DNA of 64,000 bases from positions 1 to 64,000 of the forward strand of contig NZ_LMRS01000034.1 of NCBI RefSeq assembly GCF_001426195.1, given 5' to 3'. This DNA is from Sphingomonas sp. Leaf339 (GTDB lineage: Bacteria; Pseudomonadota; Alphaproteobacteria; Sphingomonadales; Sphingomonadaceae). This document shows positions 1 to 8,910 of this stretch, one piece after another. Position 1 is the stretch's first letter, and each line of letters opens with the position of its first letter. The translations under genes were made by a program, and so were the position numbers. The notes under the pieces are model-generated. The model did not search any database, was not told the origin of the DNA, and saw only the letters and a program-made list of their open reading frames with translations.

Positions 1-144
1 CGATCCACCGCGGCACCAGCTCGTAAGCGACACCGCTGCGGTGAAACCCCTCTACCCACACACCCCAGATGCGTCAACCACCATGTGACAGTTTTTTGAT
101 GAAATGACGCAGAATGGTCGATGCCACACCGCCACCAGCCCTTC

Positions 145-341
145 ACACCATCGGGAACCCATAACAGCTCCCGGCTCTTACAGGCTTCGCGAACACCCCG
201 TCGCGAAACCAGGAGAATCATATGGTTGCGCGACAGTGCGACAACACCATCGGGAACCCATAACAGCTCCCGGCTCTTACAGGCTTCGCGAACACCCCGT
301 CGCGAAACCAGGAGAATCATATGGTTGCGCGACAGTGCGAC
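145..341. repeat. Tandem duplication, two identical 98-bp copies (period 99)
   Basis: Positions 145-242 and 244-341 are identical over 98 bases, with one spacer base at 243. The unit covers the presumed IS leader and runs just past the GTG start of orfA. It contains a small inverted repeat (TTCGCGA...TCGCGAA) and an AGGAG stretch. Because 99 is a multiple of three, the duplication keeps frame and gives a repeated 33-residue translation with no coding meaning that I can see. Confidence 0.95.
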
Positions 342-597
342 GAGGTCGATTTACCGAGGATCAAATCATTGGCGTGCGGCGCGAGCATAAAGCTGGAATG
401 AAGACCGCCGAGCTATGCCGGAAGCACGGTATCAGCGACGCAAGTTTTACAGTTGGAAAGCAAAGTATGACGGTATGACCGCTTCGGAGTCGGCGCGGTT
501 GCGGACGCTGGAGGACGAGAACCGACGGCTGAAAAAGCTGCTGACGGAGTCGATACTCTACGTGTCGGCGTTGAAGGATCTGTTGGGAAAAAACTGA
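335..597 (+). pseudogene. IS3 transposase orfA, frameshifted
   Basis: The expected product is the small DNA-binding OrfA of IS3 transposases. Reading from the GTG at 335 gives the usual N-terminus (RRGRFTEDQIIGV, then AELCRKHGISDASF) into the recognition helix. The frame is then lost near 442-447. The family sequence continues ([15 protein letters not shown], then the leucine-zipper part ending ALKDLLGKN) one frame away up to 597. One missing T in the T-run explains this exactly. The break lies inside the helix-turn-helix, not at the usual programmed site near the end of orfA, so I read it as inactivation. Confidence 0.75.
588..593 (+). promoter_or_regulatory. A6 slippery site, candidate -1 frameshift joining orfA to orfB
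   Basis: Six consecutive A at 588-593 lie just before the orfA stop at 595-597. Slipping back one base here enters the orfB frame, which is open from the A-run to the orfB ATG at 624. This is the usual arrangement for making the IS3 OrfAB fusion transposase. Its use in this damaged copy is inferred. Confidence 0.5.
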
Positions 598-623
598 CCC
601 GGTCTGCAGAGCGCTGCGCTACG

Positions 624-1457
624 ATGGAGAGGCTGATTGCCGGTCCTGGCTTCTCCGAGCGCCGCGCCTGCAGGCTGATCGGGGTCAATCGGTCCGCATG
701 GCAACATGAGCCGCTTCGCGGGAAGGACGATGCGGTCCGCGAGCGAATGCGTGAAATCACGTACGAGCGTCGTCGGTTCGGCTACCGGCGACTGCCGATC
801 CTGCTGCGGCGCGATGGCAAGGGCATGAACCTGAAGAAGGCGTACCGGCTGTATCGCGAGGAGCGGCTGACAGTGCGCAAGCGTGACGGCCGCAAGCGCA
901 CGCTTGGGACGCGAGCGCCTATGGCGATCCCGCAAGAAGCTAACCAGCGCTGGTCGCTCGACTTCGTGTCGGACTCGTTGGCCTGCGGGCGGCGGTTCCG
1001 CTTGCTCAACGTCATCGACGATTACAGCCGGGAATGCCTGCCGTGCATCATCGACACCTCTTTGTCGGGCCTGCGGGTCCTTCGCGAGTTGGGCGCCATC
1101 GCCGAACTTCGCGTGCTGCAGTGCATGGTGGTCAGCGACAATGGCACTGAGTTCACCAGTCACGCCGTCCTCGCCTGGTGCCAAGAGAGCAAGGTCGAGT
1201 GGCATTCCATCACGCCGCCGGGCAAGCCGCGGCAGAACGGCTTCATTGAGAGCGTTAATGGTCGCTTGCGAGACGCGTGTCTGAACAAGCACCTGTTCTC
1301 ATCGCTGGCTGCGGCGAGACGGATCATTGAGGCATGGCTGACGGACCACAACAATGTGTGTTCGCACAACAGTAATGGCGGGTTGGCACCCGCCGAGTTT
1401 ACCAACCGCCCCCGCCAAGGGCATATCGATACGATAGCCAAGTTATCAGCGGCATGA
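624..1457 (+). CDS. IS3-family transposase OrfB (DDE integrase core)
   Basis: This is the catalytic half of an IS3 transposase, 277 aa. An HTH_21-like N-terminal part ([15 protein letters not shown], then RRRFGYRRL) precedes an rve-type integrase core. The acidic triad is visible as D in 'WSLDFVSD', D in 'VVSDNGTEF' and E in '[13 protein letters not shown]', with the IS3 signature around the last residue, so this reading frame is complete. It normally works as an OrfAB fusion made by -1 frameshifting. Since orfA is broken, activity would need OrfA supplied from another copy. It lies between the window edge and the adk end of the ribosomal operon. Confidence 0.85.
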   Translation: MERLIAGPGFSERRACRLIGVNRSAWQHEPLRGKDDAVRERMREITYERRRFGYRRLPILLRRDGKGMNLKKAYRLYREERLTVRKRDGRKRTLGTRAPMAIPQEANQRWSLDFVSDSLACGRRFRLLNVIDDYSRECLPCIIDTSLSGLRVLRELGAIAELRVLQCMVVSDNGTEFTSHAVLAWCQESKVEWHSITPPGKPRQNGFIESVNGRLRDACLNKHLFSSLAAARRIIEAWLTDHNNVCSHNSNGGLAPAEFTNRPRQGHIDTIAKLSAA

Positions 1458-1733
1458 AAATGGAGAGCACGTCAATTGTTGAAATGCGGCACAGACGGAT
1501 CCGCTAGTGGTGAAAAACGCCGCCTAAGCGTAGTCAAATATTCAAAGAGTATTCGCGACACCTTGACTGACATCAGACACCCTTCACTCCGAAGATTTAG
1601 GGGAAAAAAAACTTCTAACGAGCATCATCCAGCAAGCCAGGAGCATCAAATTAATGTTCCGGACATGATAAAATCAATAGACCACGCGAAAATGAAATCA
1701 TTTTTAGTGCTACGTTTAGATTAACCGCACCGG
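1458..1733. other. AT-rich spacer between IS element and adk
   Basis: This stretch, mainly 1530-1730, is clearly richer in A and T than the rest of the window and includes an A8 run at 1604-1611. An 82-codon frame (1476-1724) shows no family resemblance and no good ribosome binding site, so I do not call it a gene. No convincing terminator follows adk here. It may be leftover foreign DNA or a rearrangement scar. Confidence 0.6.
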
Positions 1734-2378
1734 TCAGATATCCAGAATGTCCGCAATCTGCGCACCAACGACATGCATGTCGGCCATACCGTCCACTCGT
1801 CTCACCAAGCCCCGCTTCTCGTAGATCGGCAGGATCGGCGCCGTTTTAGCGCGGTATTCAGCCATCCGTGTCGAAACCGTATTGGCATTGTCATCGGGAC
1901 GACGTTTGAACTCCGTCGATCCACAAACGTCGCAAACGCCGTCCTGCCGGGGATGCTTGAACCGATCATGATAGCCTGTGCCACACTTACCACAGGTATA
2001 TCGGCCGACGATACGTTCGATCAACGCCGCTTCGTCCACGTCAAGTTCAATCACATAATCGAGCTTTTGACCGCGCTCGGACAACAGCAGATCAAGCGCG
2101 TCGGCCTGAGCGGCGGTGCGCGGGTAGCCATCAAATATAGCACCGTCGGCGACACCTTGATCCAAGCGCTCACCGATCAGAGCCGACACGATCGCATCGG
2201 AAACGAGCTCGCCGGCGTCCATAACCGCCTTGGCCTGCACACCCACAGGCGTTGCCGCTCTCACTGCAGCGCGCAGCATATCGCCAGTCGACAACTGCGC
2301 CATGCCGCGCTCCTCGACCAGACGCGCCGCCTGGGTTCCCTTGCCCGCACCCGGCGGACCCAACAGGATGATATTCAC
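1734..2378 (-). CDS. adk: Adenylate kinase
   Basis: Adenylate kinase, 214 aa, converting ATP + AMP to 2 ADP in the cytoplasm. The P-loop GPPGAGKGT sits at residues 7-15. The AMP-binding region (QLSTGDMLR) and the DGYPRT motif follow. The LID domain carries four cysteines, C129-x2-C132 and C149-x2-C152, the zinc-binding long-form LID. The Arg-rich PDDN segment after it is canonical. It is the last gene of the spc segment, 27 bases after secY. In many bacteria rpsM, rpsK, rpoA and rplQ follow, but here the sequence turns into AT-rich DNA and an IS element. Confidence 0.97.
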   Translation of the reverse strand: MNIILLGPPGAGKGTQAARLVEERGMAQLSTGDMLRAAVRAATPVGVQAKAVMDAGELVSDAIVSALIGERLDQGVADGAIFDGYPRTAAQADALDLLLSERGQKLDYVIELDVDEAALIERIVGRYTCGKCGTGYHDRFKHPRQDGVCDVCGSTEFKRRPDDNANTVSTRMAEYRAKTAPILPIYEKRGLVRRVDGMADMHVVGAQIADILDI

Positions 2379-2405
2379 TGATCTTCTCCCCCGGTTCCGC
2401 CGCTA

Positions 2406-3770
2406 TCAGCGCAAGCGGCCGCCCTTGAGCTTCGCCTTCTTGATCAGGTCGCCATATTGGTGAGCCAACAGGTGCGACTGAATCTGCGTCACCGTATCCA
2501 TCGTCACGTTCACAACGATTAATAGGCTCGTTCCGCCAAGATAGAAGGGGATCGACAGCGCTGACACCAGGTATTCCGGCAACAAGCAGATGACCGTCAG
2601 GTACGCCGCCCCGATCACGGTGATGCGCGTCAGCACGTAATCAAAATAATTCTCGGTATTCTTGCCAGGCCGGATACCCGGAACGAAGCCGCCATAGCGC
2701 TTCAGATTATCCGCCGTTTCTTCCGGATTGAACACGACCGCGGTGTAGAAGAACGAGAAGAAGATGATCCCGGCCGCATACAGCGCCATGTACACCGGGC
2801 TACCGTGCTGAAGATACTGGTTCAGCGCGATGATGAAGTCCCCCCACTTGCTCTCGCCCGCCACCCGCTGGCCCGCGAACTGGGAGATAGTCAGCGGCAT
2901 GAGCAGCAAAGACGAAGCAAAAATCGGGGGAATGACACCCGCGGTGTTGATCTTCAGTGGCAGATGACTGCGATCCGCCTGCATCCCGCGCTGGGTCTGG
3001 CGCTTGGGATATTGGATCAAGATGCGGCGCTGGGCTCGCTCCATGAAGCAGATGAACAGAACCAGACCGATCACGGCAATGACAATACCGATCAGTTTGA
3101 TCGGATCGAGGCTACCCGAACGGCCACCCTCAAGCAGGTTTACGAGCGTCGTCGGCAGATGTGCGACGATGCCGGCCATGATGATGAGCGACACACCATT
3201 GCCGATGCCACGGCTGGTGATCTGCTCGCCCAGCCACATCAGGAACATCGTCCCGCCAATCAACGACACGACCGCATTGATCCGGAACAGCATGCCCGGT
3301 TCGATCACCGCCTGCATACCGTTGGACGCACCCAGCGCCTCCAGCCCGACCGCGATGAAATAGCCCTGGATTGCCGTCAACAGCACCGTGCCGTAGCGCG
3401 TATACTGGTTCAGCTTCTTGCGGCCGCTCTCCCCTTCCTTCTTGATCGCAGCAAGCTGCGGCGACAGCGACGTCGCGAGCTGCACCACGATCGACGCAGT
3501 GATGTACGGCATCACGCCAAGCGCGATCAGCGACATCCGGCTGAGTGCACCACCCGAGAAGGTGTTGAAGAAATCGAGCACGCCGCCCGTCGTCCGCTGG
3601 CTGAGCAAACCCAGCGCCGTCGGGTCGATACCCGGCAGCGGCACAAAACTGAGCAAGCGGAAAACGATCAGCGCACCGATCGTGAACCACAACCGCTTCT
3701 TAAGGTCTGTCGCCTTGGCGAATTTCGCCAGGTTGATGCTTTGCGCCATCTGGTCGGCTGCGGATGCCAT
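2406..3770 (-). CDS. secY: Preprotein translocase subunit SecY
   Basis: The central channel of the Sec translocon, 454 aa, with ten expected hydrophobic spans. Typical segments are visible: 'FVPLPGIDP' after TM1, 'FFNTFSGGALSRMS' in the plug/TM2 region, 'RGIGNGVSLII' in the middle, and 'YPKRQTQRGMQ' in the cytoplasmic loop before TM7. 'RYGGFVPGIRPGKNT' lies in the C-terminal half. It works with SecE, SecG and SecA, none of which is in this window. It lies between rplO and adk as usual. A hairpin with a T-rich tail stands in the 133-base gap before it, so its expression may be set partly apart from the ribosomal genes. Confidence 0.97.
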   Translation of the reverse strand: MASAADQMAQSINLAKFAKATDLKKRLWFTIGALIVFRLLSFVPLPGIDPTALGLLSQRTTGGVLDFFNTFSGGALSRMSLIALGVMPYITASIVVQLATSLSPQLAAIKKEGESGRKKLNQYTRYGTVLLTAIQGYFIAVGLEALGASNGMQAVIEPGMLFRINAVVSLIGGTMFLMWLGEQITSRGIGNGVSLIIMAGIVAHLPTTLVNLLEGGRSGSLDPIKLIGIVIAVIGLVLFICFMERAQRRILIQYPKRQTQRGMQADRSHLPLKINTAGVIPPIFASSLLLMPLTISQFAGQRVAGESKWGDFIIALNQYLQHGSPVYMALYAAGIIFFSFFYTAVVFNPEETADNLKRYGGFVPGIRPGKNTENYFDYVLTRITVIGAAYLTVICLLPEYLVSALSIPFYLGGTSLLIVVNVTMDTVTQIQSHLLAHQYGDLIKKAKLKGGRLR

Positions 3771-3786
3771 GCGTCTATCTGTCCTG

Positions 3787-3828
3787 GAAACAAAAGCGGC
3801 GGGATGCGTTTTGACCCGCCCCGCCGCT
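3787..3828 (-). terminator. Terminator-like hairpin between rplO and secY
   Basis: A 9-bp stem, AGCGGCGGG (3795-3803) with CCCGCCGCT (3820-3828). On the minus strand it is followed by TTTTGTTT. It has the form of an intrinsic terminator but sits inside an operon, so partial attenuation is more likely than a full stop. Inference from sequence only. Confidence 0.45.
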
Positions 3829-3903
3829 CATATAGTCACGCGTGTCGGCTTGTCTAATACCATAGCGTCACCCCGACCCTTGGTCGAACTGGTCGCGACG
3901 GGA

Positions 3904-4446
3904 TCAGGCCTTGAACGACGCCTTGTGCGCCGCGCGCTCCTTGTACTTCACGCCCTTCTTGGCGGCAGCCTTTTCTGCAGCCGGCACAACGTGGATCACG
4001 TCGACCTTGCCGCCAAGCTTCTCAACCGACTCGATCGCGCCCTTCGATGCACCGGCAACGGTGAACGAAAGGACCGTGGTCAATTCGCCCTTTCCAAGCA
4101 GACGGACGCCATCCTTGCCACCGCGCGCCAGACCAGCGGCCTTCAGCGCATCATGGTCGAGCGTGGCGTTAGCCTCGATCTTGCCGGCATCGACTGCCAG
4201 CTGGATCGCGCCGAGGTTCACCTCAGCATAATCCTTGGCGAAGATGTTGTTGAAGCCACGCTTGGGCAGACGCATATGGAGAGGCATCTGGCCGCCCTCG
4301 AAACCGGCGATGGACACGCCCTCGCGGCTCTTCTGGCCCTTCTGGCCGCGACCGCCGGTTTTGCCCTTGCCGGAACCGATGCCGCGTCCAACGCGGATTT
4401 TCGATTTGCGCGCGCCCTGATTGTCGCGGAGTTCGTTGAGCTTCAT
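3904..4446 (-). CDS. rplO: 50S ribosomal protein L15
   Basis: Large-subunit protein L15, 180 aa. I start it at the ATG at 4446 because MKLNELRDN is the conserved N-terminus; the longer open frame upstream has no family similarity. The Gly/Lys-rich segment typical of L15 follows ([17 protein letters not shown], then GQKSR and [17 protein letters not shown]). The C-terminal tail is longer than in E. coli and ends in Lys/Ala-rich sequence. A terminator-like hairpin lies upstream, between it and rpmD. Confidence 0.95.
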   Translation of the reverse strand: MKLNELRDNQGARKSKIRVGRGIGSGKGKTGGRGQKGQKSREGVSIAGFEGGQMPLHMRLPKRGFNNIFAKDYAEVNLGAIQLAVDAGKIEANATLDHDALKAAGLARGGKDGVRLLGKGELTTVLSFTVAGASKGAIESVEKLGGKVDVIHVVPAAEKAAAKKGVKYKERAAHKASFKA

Positions 4447-4481
4447 GATATGCACTCGCTTTCGCTTGTTACGCGCTGATT

Positions 4482-4507
4482 GAAAGAAAGGGGGCCGTTT
4501 AGCCCCC
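4482..4507 (-). terminator. Terminator-like hairpin between rpmD and rplO
   Basis: A 6-bp G/C stem, GGGGGC (4490-4495) with GCCCCC (4502-4507) and a 6-base loop. On the minus strand it is followed by TTTCTTTC. It is placed so that partial termination would reduce rplO-secY-adk relative to the genes before. Function is inferred. Confidence 0.45.
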
Positions 4508-4542
4508 TCTCCCATTTCTGTCACCCGGTCAGGTAAGAGCTT

Positions 4543-4719
4543 TTAGCTCTGAACCTCGACCATGTGCCGGACCTTGCGGATCATGCCACGGACTTCCGGG
4601 CTGTCCTGCAATTCCGACACGCGGTGCAACTTGTTGAGGCCAAGGCCGATCAGCGTCGCGCGCTGATCGGAAGTACGGCGGATCGGCGAACCGGTCTGCT
4701 TGATCTTGATCGTCGCCAT
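4543..4719 (-). CDS. rpmD: 50S ribosomal protein L30
   Basis: Small L30 protein, 58 aa, read directly from the sequence. It begins [15 protein letters not shown], contains [13 protein letters not shown] in the middle and ends [11 protein letters not shown] before TAA. L30 is typically about 60 residues with this 'TLxGLGL' core. The ATG lies 6 bases after the rpsE stop, and rplO follows. L30 is absent in some bacteria, so its presence here is worth stating. Confidence 0.93.
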   Translation of the reverse strand: MATIKIKQTGSPIRRTSDQRATLIGLGLNKLHRVSELQDSPEVRGMIRKVRHMVEVQS

Positions 4720-4725
4720 CTTGGA

Positions 4726-5523
4726 TTACTCCACCAACGCCGCGGCTTCGACCTCGGCGGTCTGCGCAGAAGCGCCCGCGCCGCGGCCGAGCAGGTCGGC
4801 GATCTTCTTGCCACGACGCTGTGCAACGGCCTTCGGCGACGTCTGGTCGCCCAGTGCCTCGAACGTCGCACGGATCATGTTGTACGGGTTGGACGTGCCC
4901 ACCGACTTCGTCACCACGTCGGCAACGCCGAGCGACTCGAAGATGGCGCGCATTGGACCACCCGCGATGATACCCGTGCCCTGTGGAGCAGAACGCAGCG
5001 TCACGCGGCCGGCACCGAAGTGACCATTGCCGTCATGATGCAGCGTACGGCCATCCTTCAGCGGCACGCGGACCATGGCTTTCTTAGCCGCAGCAGTCGC
5101 TTTCGAGATCGCTTCCGGCACTTCGCGCGCCTTGCCGTGACCGAAGCCGACTCTACCCTTGCCATCACCAACGACGACGAGAGCCGCAAAGCCGAAGCGC
5201 TTACCGCCCTTCACCGTCTTGGAAACGCGGTTGATGTGGACCAGCTTCTCGATCAGCTCTTCGCCACCGTCATCGGCACCGGGACCACCGCGACCGCGGT
5301 TGTCACGGCCACCACGACCACCGTCACGGCCGCCACGATTGCCACCGGGGCCACCGCCACGATTGCCACCGGGACCGCCGCGACCACCGCCGCCGCCACC
5401 TGGACGACCGCGACCGCCACCCTGGCCTTGATAGCCAGTGCTCTGCTGAGCTTGCGGCGCTGCCTCGGGTGCGCCGTCGGCCGGCGCGCCAGGCTGAACC
5501 TGGATATCGTTCGTGTCAGCCAT
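4726..5523 (-). CDS. rpsE: 30S ribosomal protein S5 with Gly/Arg-rich N-terminal extension
   Basis: S5 of the small subunit, needed for decoding accuracy and a known site of spectinomycin-resistance changes. At 265 aa it is about 100 residues longer than E. coli S5 (about 166). The core begins near residue 88 ([20 protein letters not shown]) and continues through [17 protein letters not shown]. Residues 35-81 form a low-complexity RGG/GGR tract, after a short acidic/Gln-rich start. No better internal start is evident: the tract is in frame, ATG 5523 lies 3 bases before the end of rplR, and no Met stands just before the core. The extension is expected to be disordered and to bind RNA. Confidence 0.95.
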   Translation of the reverse strand: MADTNDIQVQPGAPADGAPEAAPQAQQSTGYQGQGGGRGRPGGGGGGRGGPGGNRGGGPGGNRGGRDGGRGGRDNRGRGGPGADDGGEELIEKLVHINRVSKTVKGGKRFGFAALVVVGDGKGRVGFGHGKAREVPEAISKATAAAKKAMVRVPLKDGRTLHHDGNGHFGAGRVTLRSAPQGTGIIAGGPMRAIFESLGVADVVTKSVGTSNPYNMIRATFEALGDQTSPKAVAQRRGKKIADLLGRGAGASAQTAEVEAAALVE

Positions 5524-5525
5524 TC

Positions 5526-5876
5526 TTAGAACTCCAATCCGGCTTCGCGCGCGGCTTCAGCCAGCGCCTTGACGCGGCCGTGGAACAGGAAGCCACCACG
5601 ATCGAACACGACCTGCGTGACACCCGCTGCCAAAGCGGCCTCGGCGACGCGCTTGCCGACCTCGGTCGCCGCGGCGACATTGGCGCCCGACTGGTCACGT
5701 GCGGTGAGCGTCGATGCCGATGCCACCGTCAGACCCTGGCGATCGTCGATCACCTGAGCATAAATGTGCTTGCCGGAACGATGTACGGAAAGACGCGGAC
5801 GCGTACCCGAGCGCGCACGAAGCGCGGTGCGGTTACGCCGACGGCGCTTCTCGAAAAGAGTCATACCCTTCGACAT
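5526..5876 (-). CDS. rplR: 50S ribosomal protein L18
   Basis: L18, a 5S rRNA-binding protein of the central protuberance, 116 aa. The start is the ATG at 5876 ([17 protein letters not shown]), which overlaps the rplF stop by one base (TAATG). Upstream in-frame sequence is unrelated. Conserved parts include [32 protein letters not shown] and the C-terminal [20 protein letters not shown]. Confidence 0.95.
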   Translation of the reverse strand: MSKGMTLFEKRRRRNRTALRARSGTRPRLSVHRSGKHIYAQVIDDRQGLTVASASTLTARDQSGANVAAATEVGKRVAEAALAAGVTQVVFDRGGFLFHGRVKALAEAAREAGLEF

Positions 5877-6409
5877 TACTTCTTCTTCCCTTCCTTGCGG
5901 AAGATGAACTCGCCATCGTACTTGATGCCCTTGCCCTTGTACGGCTCGGGCTTGCGCCAACGACGGATCTCGGCAGCCAGCTGGCCGACCTTCTGCTTGT
6001 CCGCGCCAGAAATCTCAATCGTCGTGTTGTCCGGCGTCTTGACCTCAAGACCCTCCGGCACGGCGACATCGACGTCATGGCTGTAGCCAAGCTGCAGCTT
6101 CAGGTTGCGGCCGTGCGCGGCAGCGCGGTAACCGACGCCGGTGATAAGCAGCTTCTTGCTGAAGCCGTCCGTCACACCCGTCACCAGGTTCTGCACCAGC
6201 GTGCGCTGCATGCCCCAAAAAGCACGCGCCTGCTTGGTTTCGTTAGCCGGCTGCACCGAAATGCCGCCGTCCTCAAGGGTGTACTTGATCTCGTCGCGCA
6301 GTGTGAGGTTCAGAGTGCCTTTGGGACCCTTCACGTTCAGCTGCTTGCCCTCGATCGTGGCGGTCACGCCAGCCGGTACGGATACCGGCTTCTTACCGAT
6401 GCGGCTCAT
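5876..6409 (-). CDS. rplF: 50S ribosomal protein L6
   Basis: L6, near the factor-binding site of the large subunit, 177 aa. It starts [15 protein letters not shown] and contains the duplicated fold expected of the family, with [20 protein letters not shown] in the first half. [20 protein letters not shown] stands at the C-terminus. The stop overlaps the rplR start, and its own start overlaps the rpsH stop by one base (TGATG), so translation is probably coupled. Confidence 0.96.
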   Translation of the reverse strand: MSRIGKKPVSVPAGVTATIEGKQLNVKGPKGTLNLTLRDEIKYTLEDGGISVQPANETKQARAFWGMQRTLVQNLVTGVTDGFSKKLLITGVGYRAAAHGRNLKLQLGYSHDVDVAVPEGLEVKTPDNTTIEISGADKQKVGQLAAEIRRWRKPEPYKGKGIKYDGEFIFRKEGKKK

Positions 6410-6804
6410 CAGAAGACCTCCGCGAGTACTTCGCCACCGACATTCTGCTCGCGCGCTTCCGCGTCGGACAGAACGCCATTGGGCGTCGAGACGATGGTGA
6501 TGCCAAGGCCGTTCATGATACGCGGGAGCTCTTGCGAGCCCGAATATACCCGACGACCGGGCTTCGAGACGCGCGCAACATGCTTGATCGCAGGCTGGCC
6601 CTCGAAATACTTGAGCTCGATGCGCACACCAGCGGCGGGGCCCATCTGCTCGTCGCTGTAACCGCGGATATAGCCTTCGCGCTGAAGCACGTCGAGCACG
6701 CGGATACGCAGCTTGCTCGCAGGCGAAAGGACGGAGTCCTTCTTCGCACGCTGGCCATTGCGGATGCGGGTGAGCAGGTCACCCAGGGGATCGGTCACTG
6801 CCAT
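6409..6804 (-). CDS. rpsH: 30S ribosomal protein S8
   Basis: S8, a primary 16S rRNA-binding protein (helix 21) and, in E. coli, the translational regulator of the spc operon; 131 aa. It opens [18 protein letters not shown]. The C-terminal family signature [20 protein letters not shown] is complete. It lies 9 bases after rpsN. Whether it represses the operon here is not shown by the sequence. Confidence 0.96.
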   Translation of the reverse strand: MAVTDPLGDLLTRIRNGQRAKKDSVLSPASKLRIRVLDVLQREGYIRGYSDEQMGPAAGVRIELKYFEGQPAIKHVARVSKPGRRVYSGSQELPRIMNGLGITIVSTPNGVLSDAEAREQNVGGEVLAEVF

Positions 6805-6813
6805 GATAATTCC

Positions 6814-7119
6814 TTACCAGCTCGACTTCGTGACGCCGGGGATCAGGCCCTTGTTGGCGAGATCGCGCAGCTGAATACGGCAAAGCCGGAACTTGCGGTA
6901 ATAGGCGCGCGGACGACCCGTCGTCTCGCACCGGTTACGGACACGAGTGGGATTCGAGTTGCGCGGCAATTCGGCCATCTTCAGGCGCGCGATAAGACGC
7001 TCGGTCTCGTCGAGCGACTGGTCATTGGCCATTGCTTTCAGCTTCGCCAGCTTGGGAGCGTACTGCTTCACCAGCTTCTTGCGACGCTCATTCTTGTTGA
7101 TCGAACTCAGTTTCGCCAT
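6814..7119 (-). CDS. rpsN: 30S ribosomal protein S14 (zinc-free type)
   Basis: S14, 101 aa, with the long form typical of proteobacteria. The signature [19 protein letters not shown] is clear. The CXXC pairs of the zinc-binding short form are missing, so it is the C-minus type that does not need zinc. The gene lies between rplE and rpsH. Confidence 0.96.
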   Translation of the reverse strand: MAKLSSINKNERRKKLVKQYAPKLAKLKAMANDQSLDETERLIARLKMAELPRNSNPTRVRNRCETTGRPRAYYRKFRLCRIQLRDLANKGLIPGVTKSSW

Positions 7120-7173
7120 GGACTTAAGCTCTTCCTTGGTAAGCCCTCTCCCGGCGACGGGAGAAGGGGTAGA

Positions 7174-7758
7174 TCAGGCCGCCTTCTTTTCCTCGGCAGC
7201 CTCTTCGATCGGGAACGGGAAGCCGAACAGACGAAGCAGCTCGCGCGCTTCATCGTCGGTCTTTGCCGTGGTGGTGACGATCACATCCATGCCGCGCACC
7301 TTGTCGATGCGGTCATAGTTGATTTCGGGGAACACGATCTGCTCCTTGATGCCGCAGGCATAGTTGCCGCGACCATCAAAGGACTTCGGGTTCAGGCCAC
7401 GAAAATCGCGAACGCGCGGCAACGCGATCGTGATGAAGCGGTCGAGGAACTCGTACATGCGTTCGCGACGAAGGGTAACCTTCACGCCGATCGGCATGCC
7501 TTCACGCAGCTTGAACTGCGCGATCGACTTCTTCGCCTTGGTGATGACCGGCTTCTGGCCGGCGATCAACTCCATTTCGGAAGCCGCCTGATCGACCCGC
7601 TTCTTGTCCTGCGTCGCTTCGCCAACGCCCATGTTGAGCACGATCTTGTCGAGCCGCGGCACTTCATTGACGTTCTTGTAACCGAACTTCTCGACCATCG
7701 CCTTGGCGATAGTCTCGTCGTACATGCCCTTCATGCGGGGCTTGTAGGCATCAGCCAT
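7174..7758 (-). CDS. rplE: 50S ribosomal protein L5
   Basis: L5, which binds 5S rRNA and contacts the P-site tRNA; 194 aa. Conserved stretches are [56 protein letters not shown] and [17 protein letters not shown]. The C-terminus carries a short Glu/Lys/Ala tail. It overlaps rplX by 8 bases. A small 7-bp hairpin (7147-7164) lies between it and rpsN. Confidence 0.96.
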   Translation of the reverse strand: MADAYKPRMKGMYDETIAKAMVEKFGYKNVNEVPRLDKIVLNMGVGEATQDKKRVDQAASEMELIAGQKPVITKAKKSIAQFKLREGMPIGVKVTLRRERMYEFLDRFITIALPRVRDFRGLNPKSFDGRGNYACGIKEQIVFPEINYDRIDKVRGMDVIVTTTAKTDDEARELLRLFGFPFPIEEAAEEKKAA

Positions 7759-8068
7759 CGATCTTCTCCCCGGTCTTCACGGCCACACGAACCTTCTGGC
7801 CATCCTGCGTCTCGAAACGGACGCGGGTCGGCTTGCCGTCGGCGGTCACGTGAGCGACCTTCGATACATGCATCGGGGCCTCGATCTTGACGAGGCCGCC
7901 CTGCGGCTCAGCCTGGGTCGGCTTACGATGACGGGTCGCGACGTTCACGCCGCCTACAACCACCTTGCCATCCTTAGGCATCGACTGGGTCACGGTGCCG
8001 GTCTTGCCCTTGTCCTTGCCGGACAGGACGATGACCTGATCACCCTTCTTGATGCGAGCGGTCGCCAT
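7751..8068 (-). CDS. rplX: 50S ribosomal protein L24
   Basis: L24, an early assembly initiator of the large subunit, 105 aa. The KOW motif is visible near the N-terminus ([20 protein letters not shown]), followed by [17 protein letters not shown]. Its ATG overlaps the rplN stop (TAATG) and its end overlaps the rplE start. Confidence 0.96.
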   Translation of the reverse strand: MATARIKKGDQVIVLSGKDKGKTGTVTQSMPKDGKVVVGGVNVATRHRKPTQAEPQGGLVKIEAPMHVSKVAHVTADGKPTRVRFETQDGQKVRVAVKTGEKIDG

Positions 8069-8436
8069 TACAGCACCTCCGGCGCAAGGCTGATGATCTT
8101 CATGTGCTTCTTGCCACGAAGTTCGCGCACCACTGGGCCAAAAATACGGGTGCCGATCGGCTCCTCATTCTTGTTGACCAGCACGGCAGCGTTGCCGTCG
8201 AAACGGATCGTCGAACCGTCCGCCCGGTGAATGTCCTTGGCGGTGCGAACGATGACTGCGCGATGCACGTCACCCTTCTTCACCTTGCCGCGGGGCTGTG
8301 CTTCCTTGATGGACACGACGATAATATCGCCAACGCCCGCCACACGGCGCTTGGAACCCCCAAGCACCTTGATGCACTGCACCCGCTTCGCGCCGCTGTT
8401 GTCAGCGACGTCGAGATTGGACTGCATCTGGATCAT
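8068..8436 (-). CDS. rplN: 50S ribosomal protein L14
   Basis: L14, at the subunit interface, 122 aa. The start is the ATG at 8436 ([19 protein letters not shown]), the universal N-terminus; the longer upstream frame is not conserved. It ends with [22 protein letters not shown] 191-base gap separates it from rpsQ, the largest gap in the spc half. That gap holds an imperfect GC-rich hairpin, so a separate promoter or processing site for the L14 segment is possible. Confidence 0.96.
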   Translation of the reverse strand: MIQMQSNLDVADNSGAKRVQCIKVLGGSKRRVAGVGDIIVVSIKEAQPRGKVKKGDVHRAVIVRTAKDIHRADGSTIRFDGNAAVLVNKNEEPIGTRIFGPVVRELRGKKHMKIISLAPEVL

Positions 8437-8627
8437 TGATCCGCTTCCTTCTCGCTCTTGGGGTGGATACCGACCCAACCCCGCCTAAAATAATGACCCC
8501 CGGCATGGCACAATCCGAAGAGGCGCCGCACCAGGGGAGCGGCCCTTTAGCCACTCCTCGACAGAAACGCAACGCCCCTGTCGTCCGCAACGGCGTCACC
8601 CCAGCACTGAGCCGGGGCGACAGTCAG

Positions 8628-8900
8628 TTACGCGTCGACATCTACCCGCTCGGGCGTCGCGTGAGTGTTCACCCGATCGACGACCTTCCAGGTCTTCAGC
8701 TTAGAGATCGGTGCAGTCTCTTCTATCCGCACCGTCTCGCCAGCCTTGAACTCGTTCGCCTCGTCATGGGCGTGATACTTCTTCGAACGACGGATGATCT
8801 TGCCGTAGAGCGGGTGCTTGACCTTGCGCTCGACATTCACAACCACCGTCTTGTCGCCCTTGTCGGAGACGATCAGCCCGGTCAGCACGCGCTTTGGCAT
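8628..8900 (-). CDS. rpsQ: 30S ribosomal protein S17
   Basis: S17, an OB-fold 16S rRNA-binding protein, 90 aa from the ATG at 8900 ([20 protein letters not shown]). The block [20 protein letters not shown] and the [15 protein letters not shown] segment are typical. The upstream in-frame residues belong to the rpmC region and are not part of it. Confidence 0.95.
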   Translation of the reverse strand: MPKRVLTGLIVSDKGDKTVVVNVERKVKHPLYGKIIRRSKKYHAHDEANEFKAGETVRIEETAPISKLKTWKVVDRVNTHATPERVDVDA

Positions 8901-8910
8901 GTGCTCTTCC

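Larger units (their letters stand above)
84..1493 (+). mobile_element. IS3-family insertion sequence (degenerate)
   Basis: An IS3-type orfA/orfB pair on the plus strand, with a DDE integrase-core orfB and an HTH/leucine-zipper orfA of the 'RRGRFTEDQ' type. The limits given rest only on a weak TGTG...CACA match at the two ends. I could not find convincing long terminal inverted repeats or a target-site duplication, so the true ends may differ by tens of bases. orfA carries a one-base frameshift and the upstream region a 98-bp tandem duplication, so the copy is probably no longer autonomous. Confidence 0.6.

Noticed and set aside
1..61. Short minus-strand frame from GTG 61 (MWVEGFHRSGVAYELVPRW) running off the left edge
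   Set aside because: Only 20 codons are visible, no family is recognisable and the start is uncertain.
104..334. Upstream extension of the transposase orfA frame through the tandem repeat
   Set aside because: It translates the duplicated leader; family similarity begins only after the GTG at 335.
145..341. CRISPR-like repeat
   Set aside because: It has only two copies with a 1-base spacer, so it is a simple tandem duplication.
558..1292. Long minus-strand frame opposite orfB
   Set aside because: It is the antisense shadow of the DDE transposase.
84..1493. Exact IS ends with terminal inverted repeats and target duplication
   Set aside because: Only TGTG...CACA and scattered matches could be aligned, with no flanking duplication, so the ends are approximate.
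1476..1724. 82-codon plus-strand frame in the AT-rich spacer
   Set aside because: No ribosome binding site, no similarity and ordinary length for chance in this composition.
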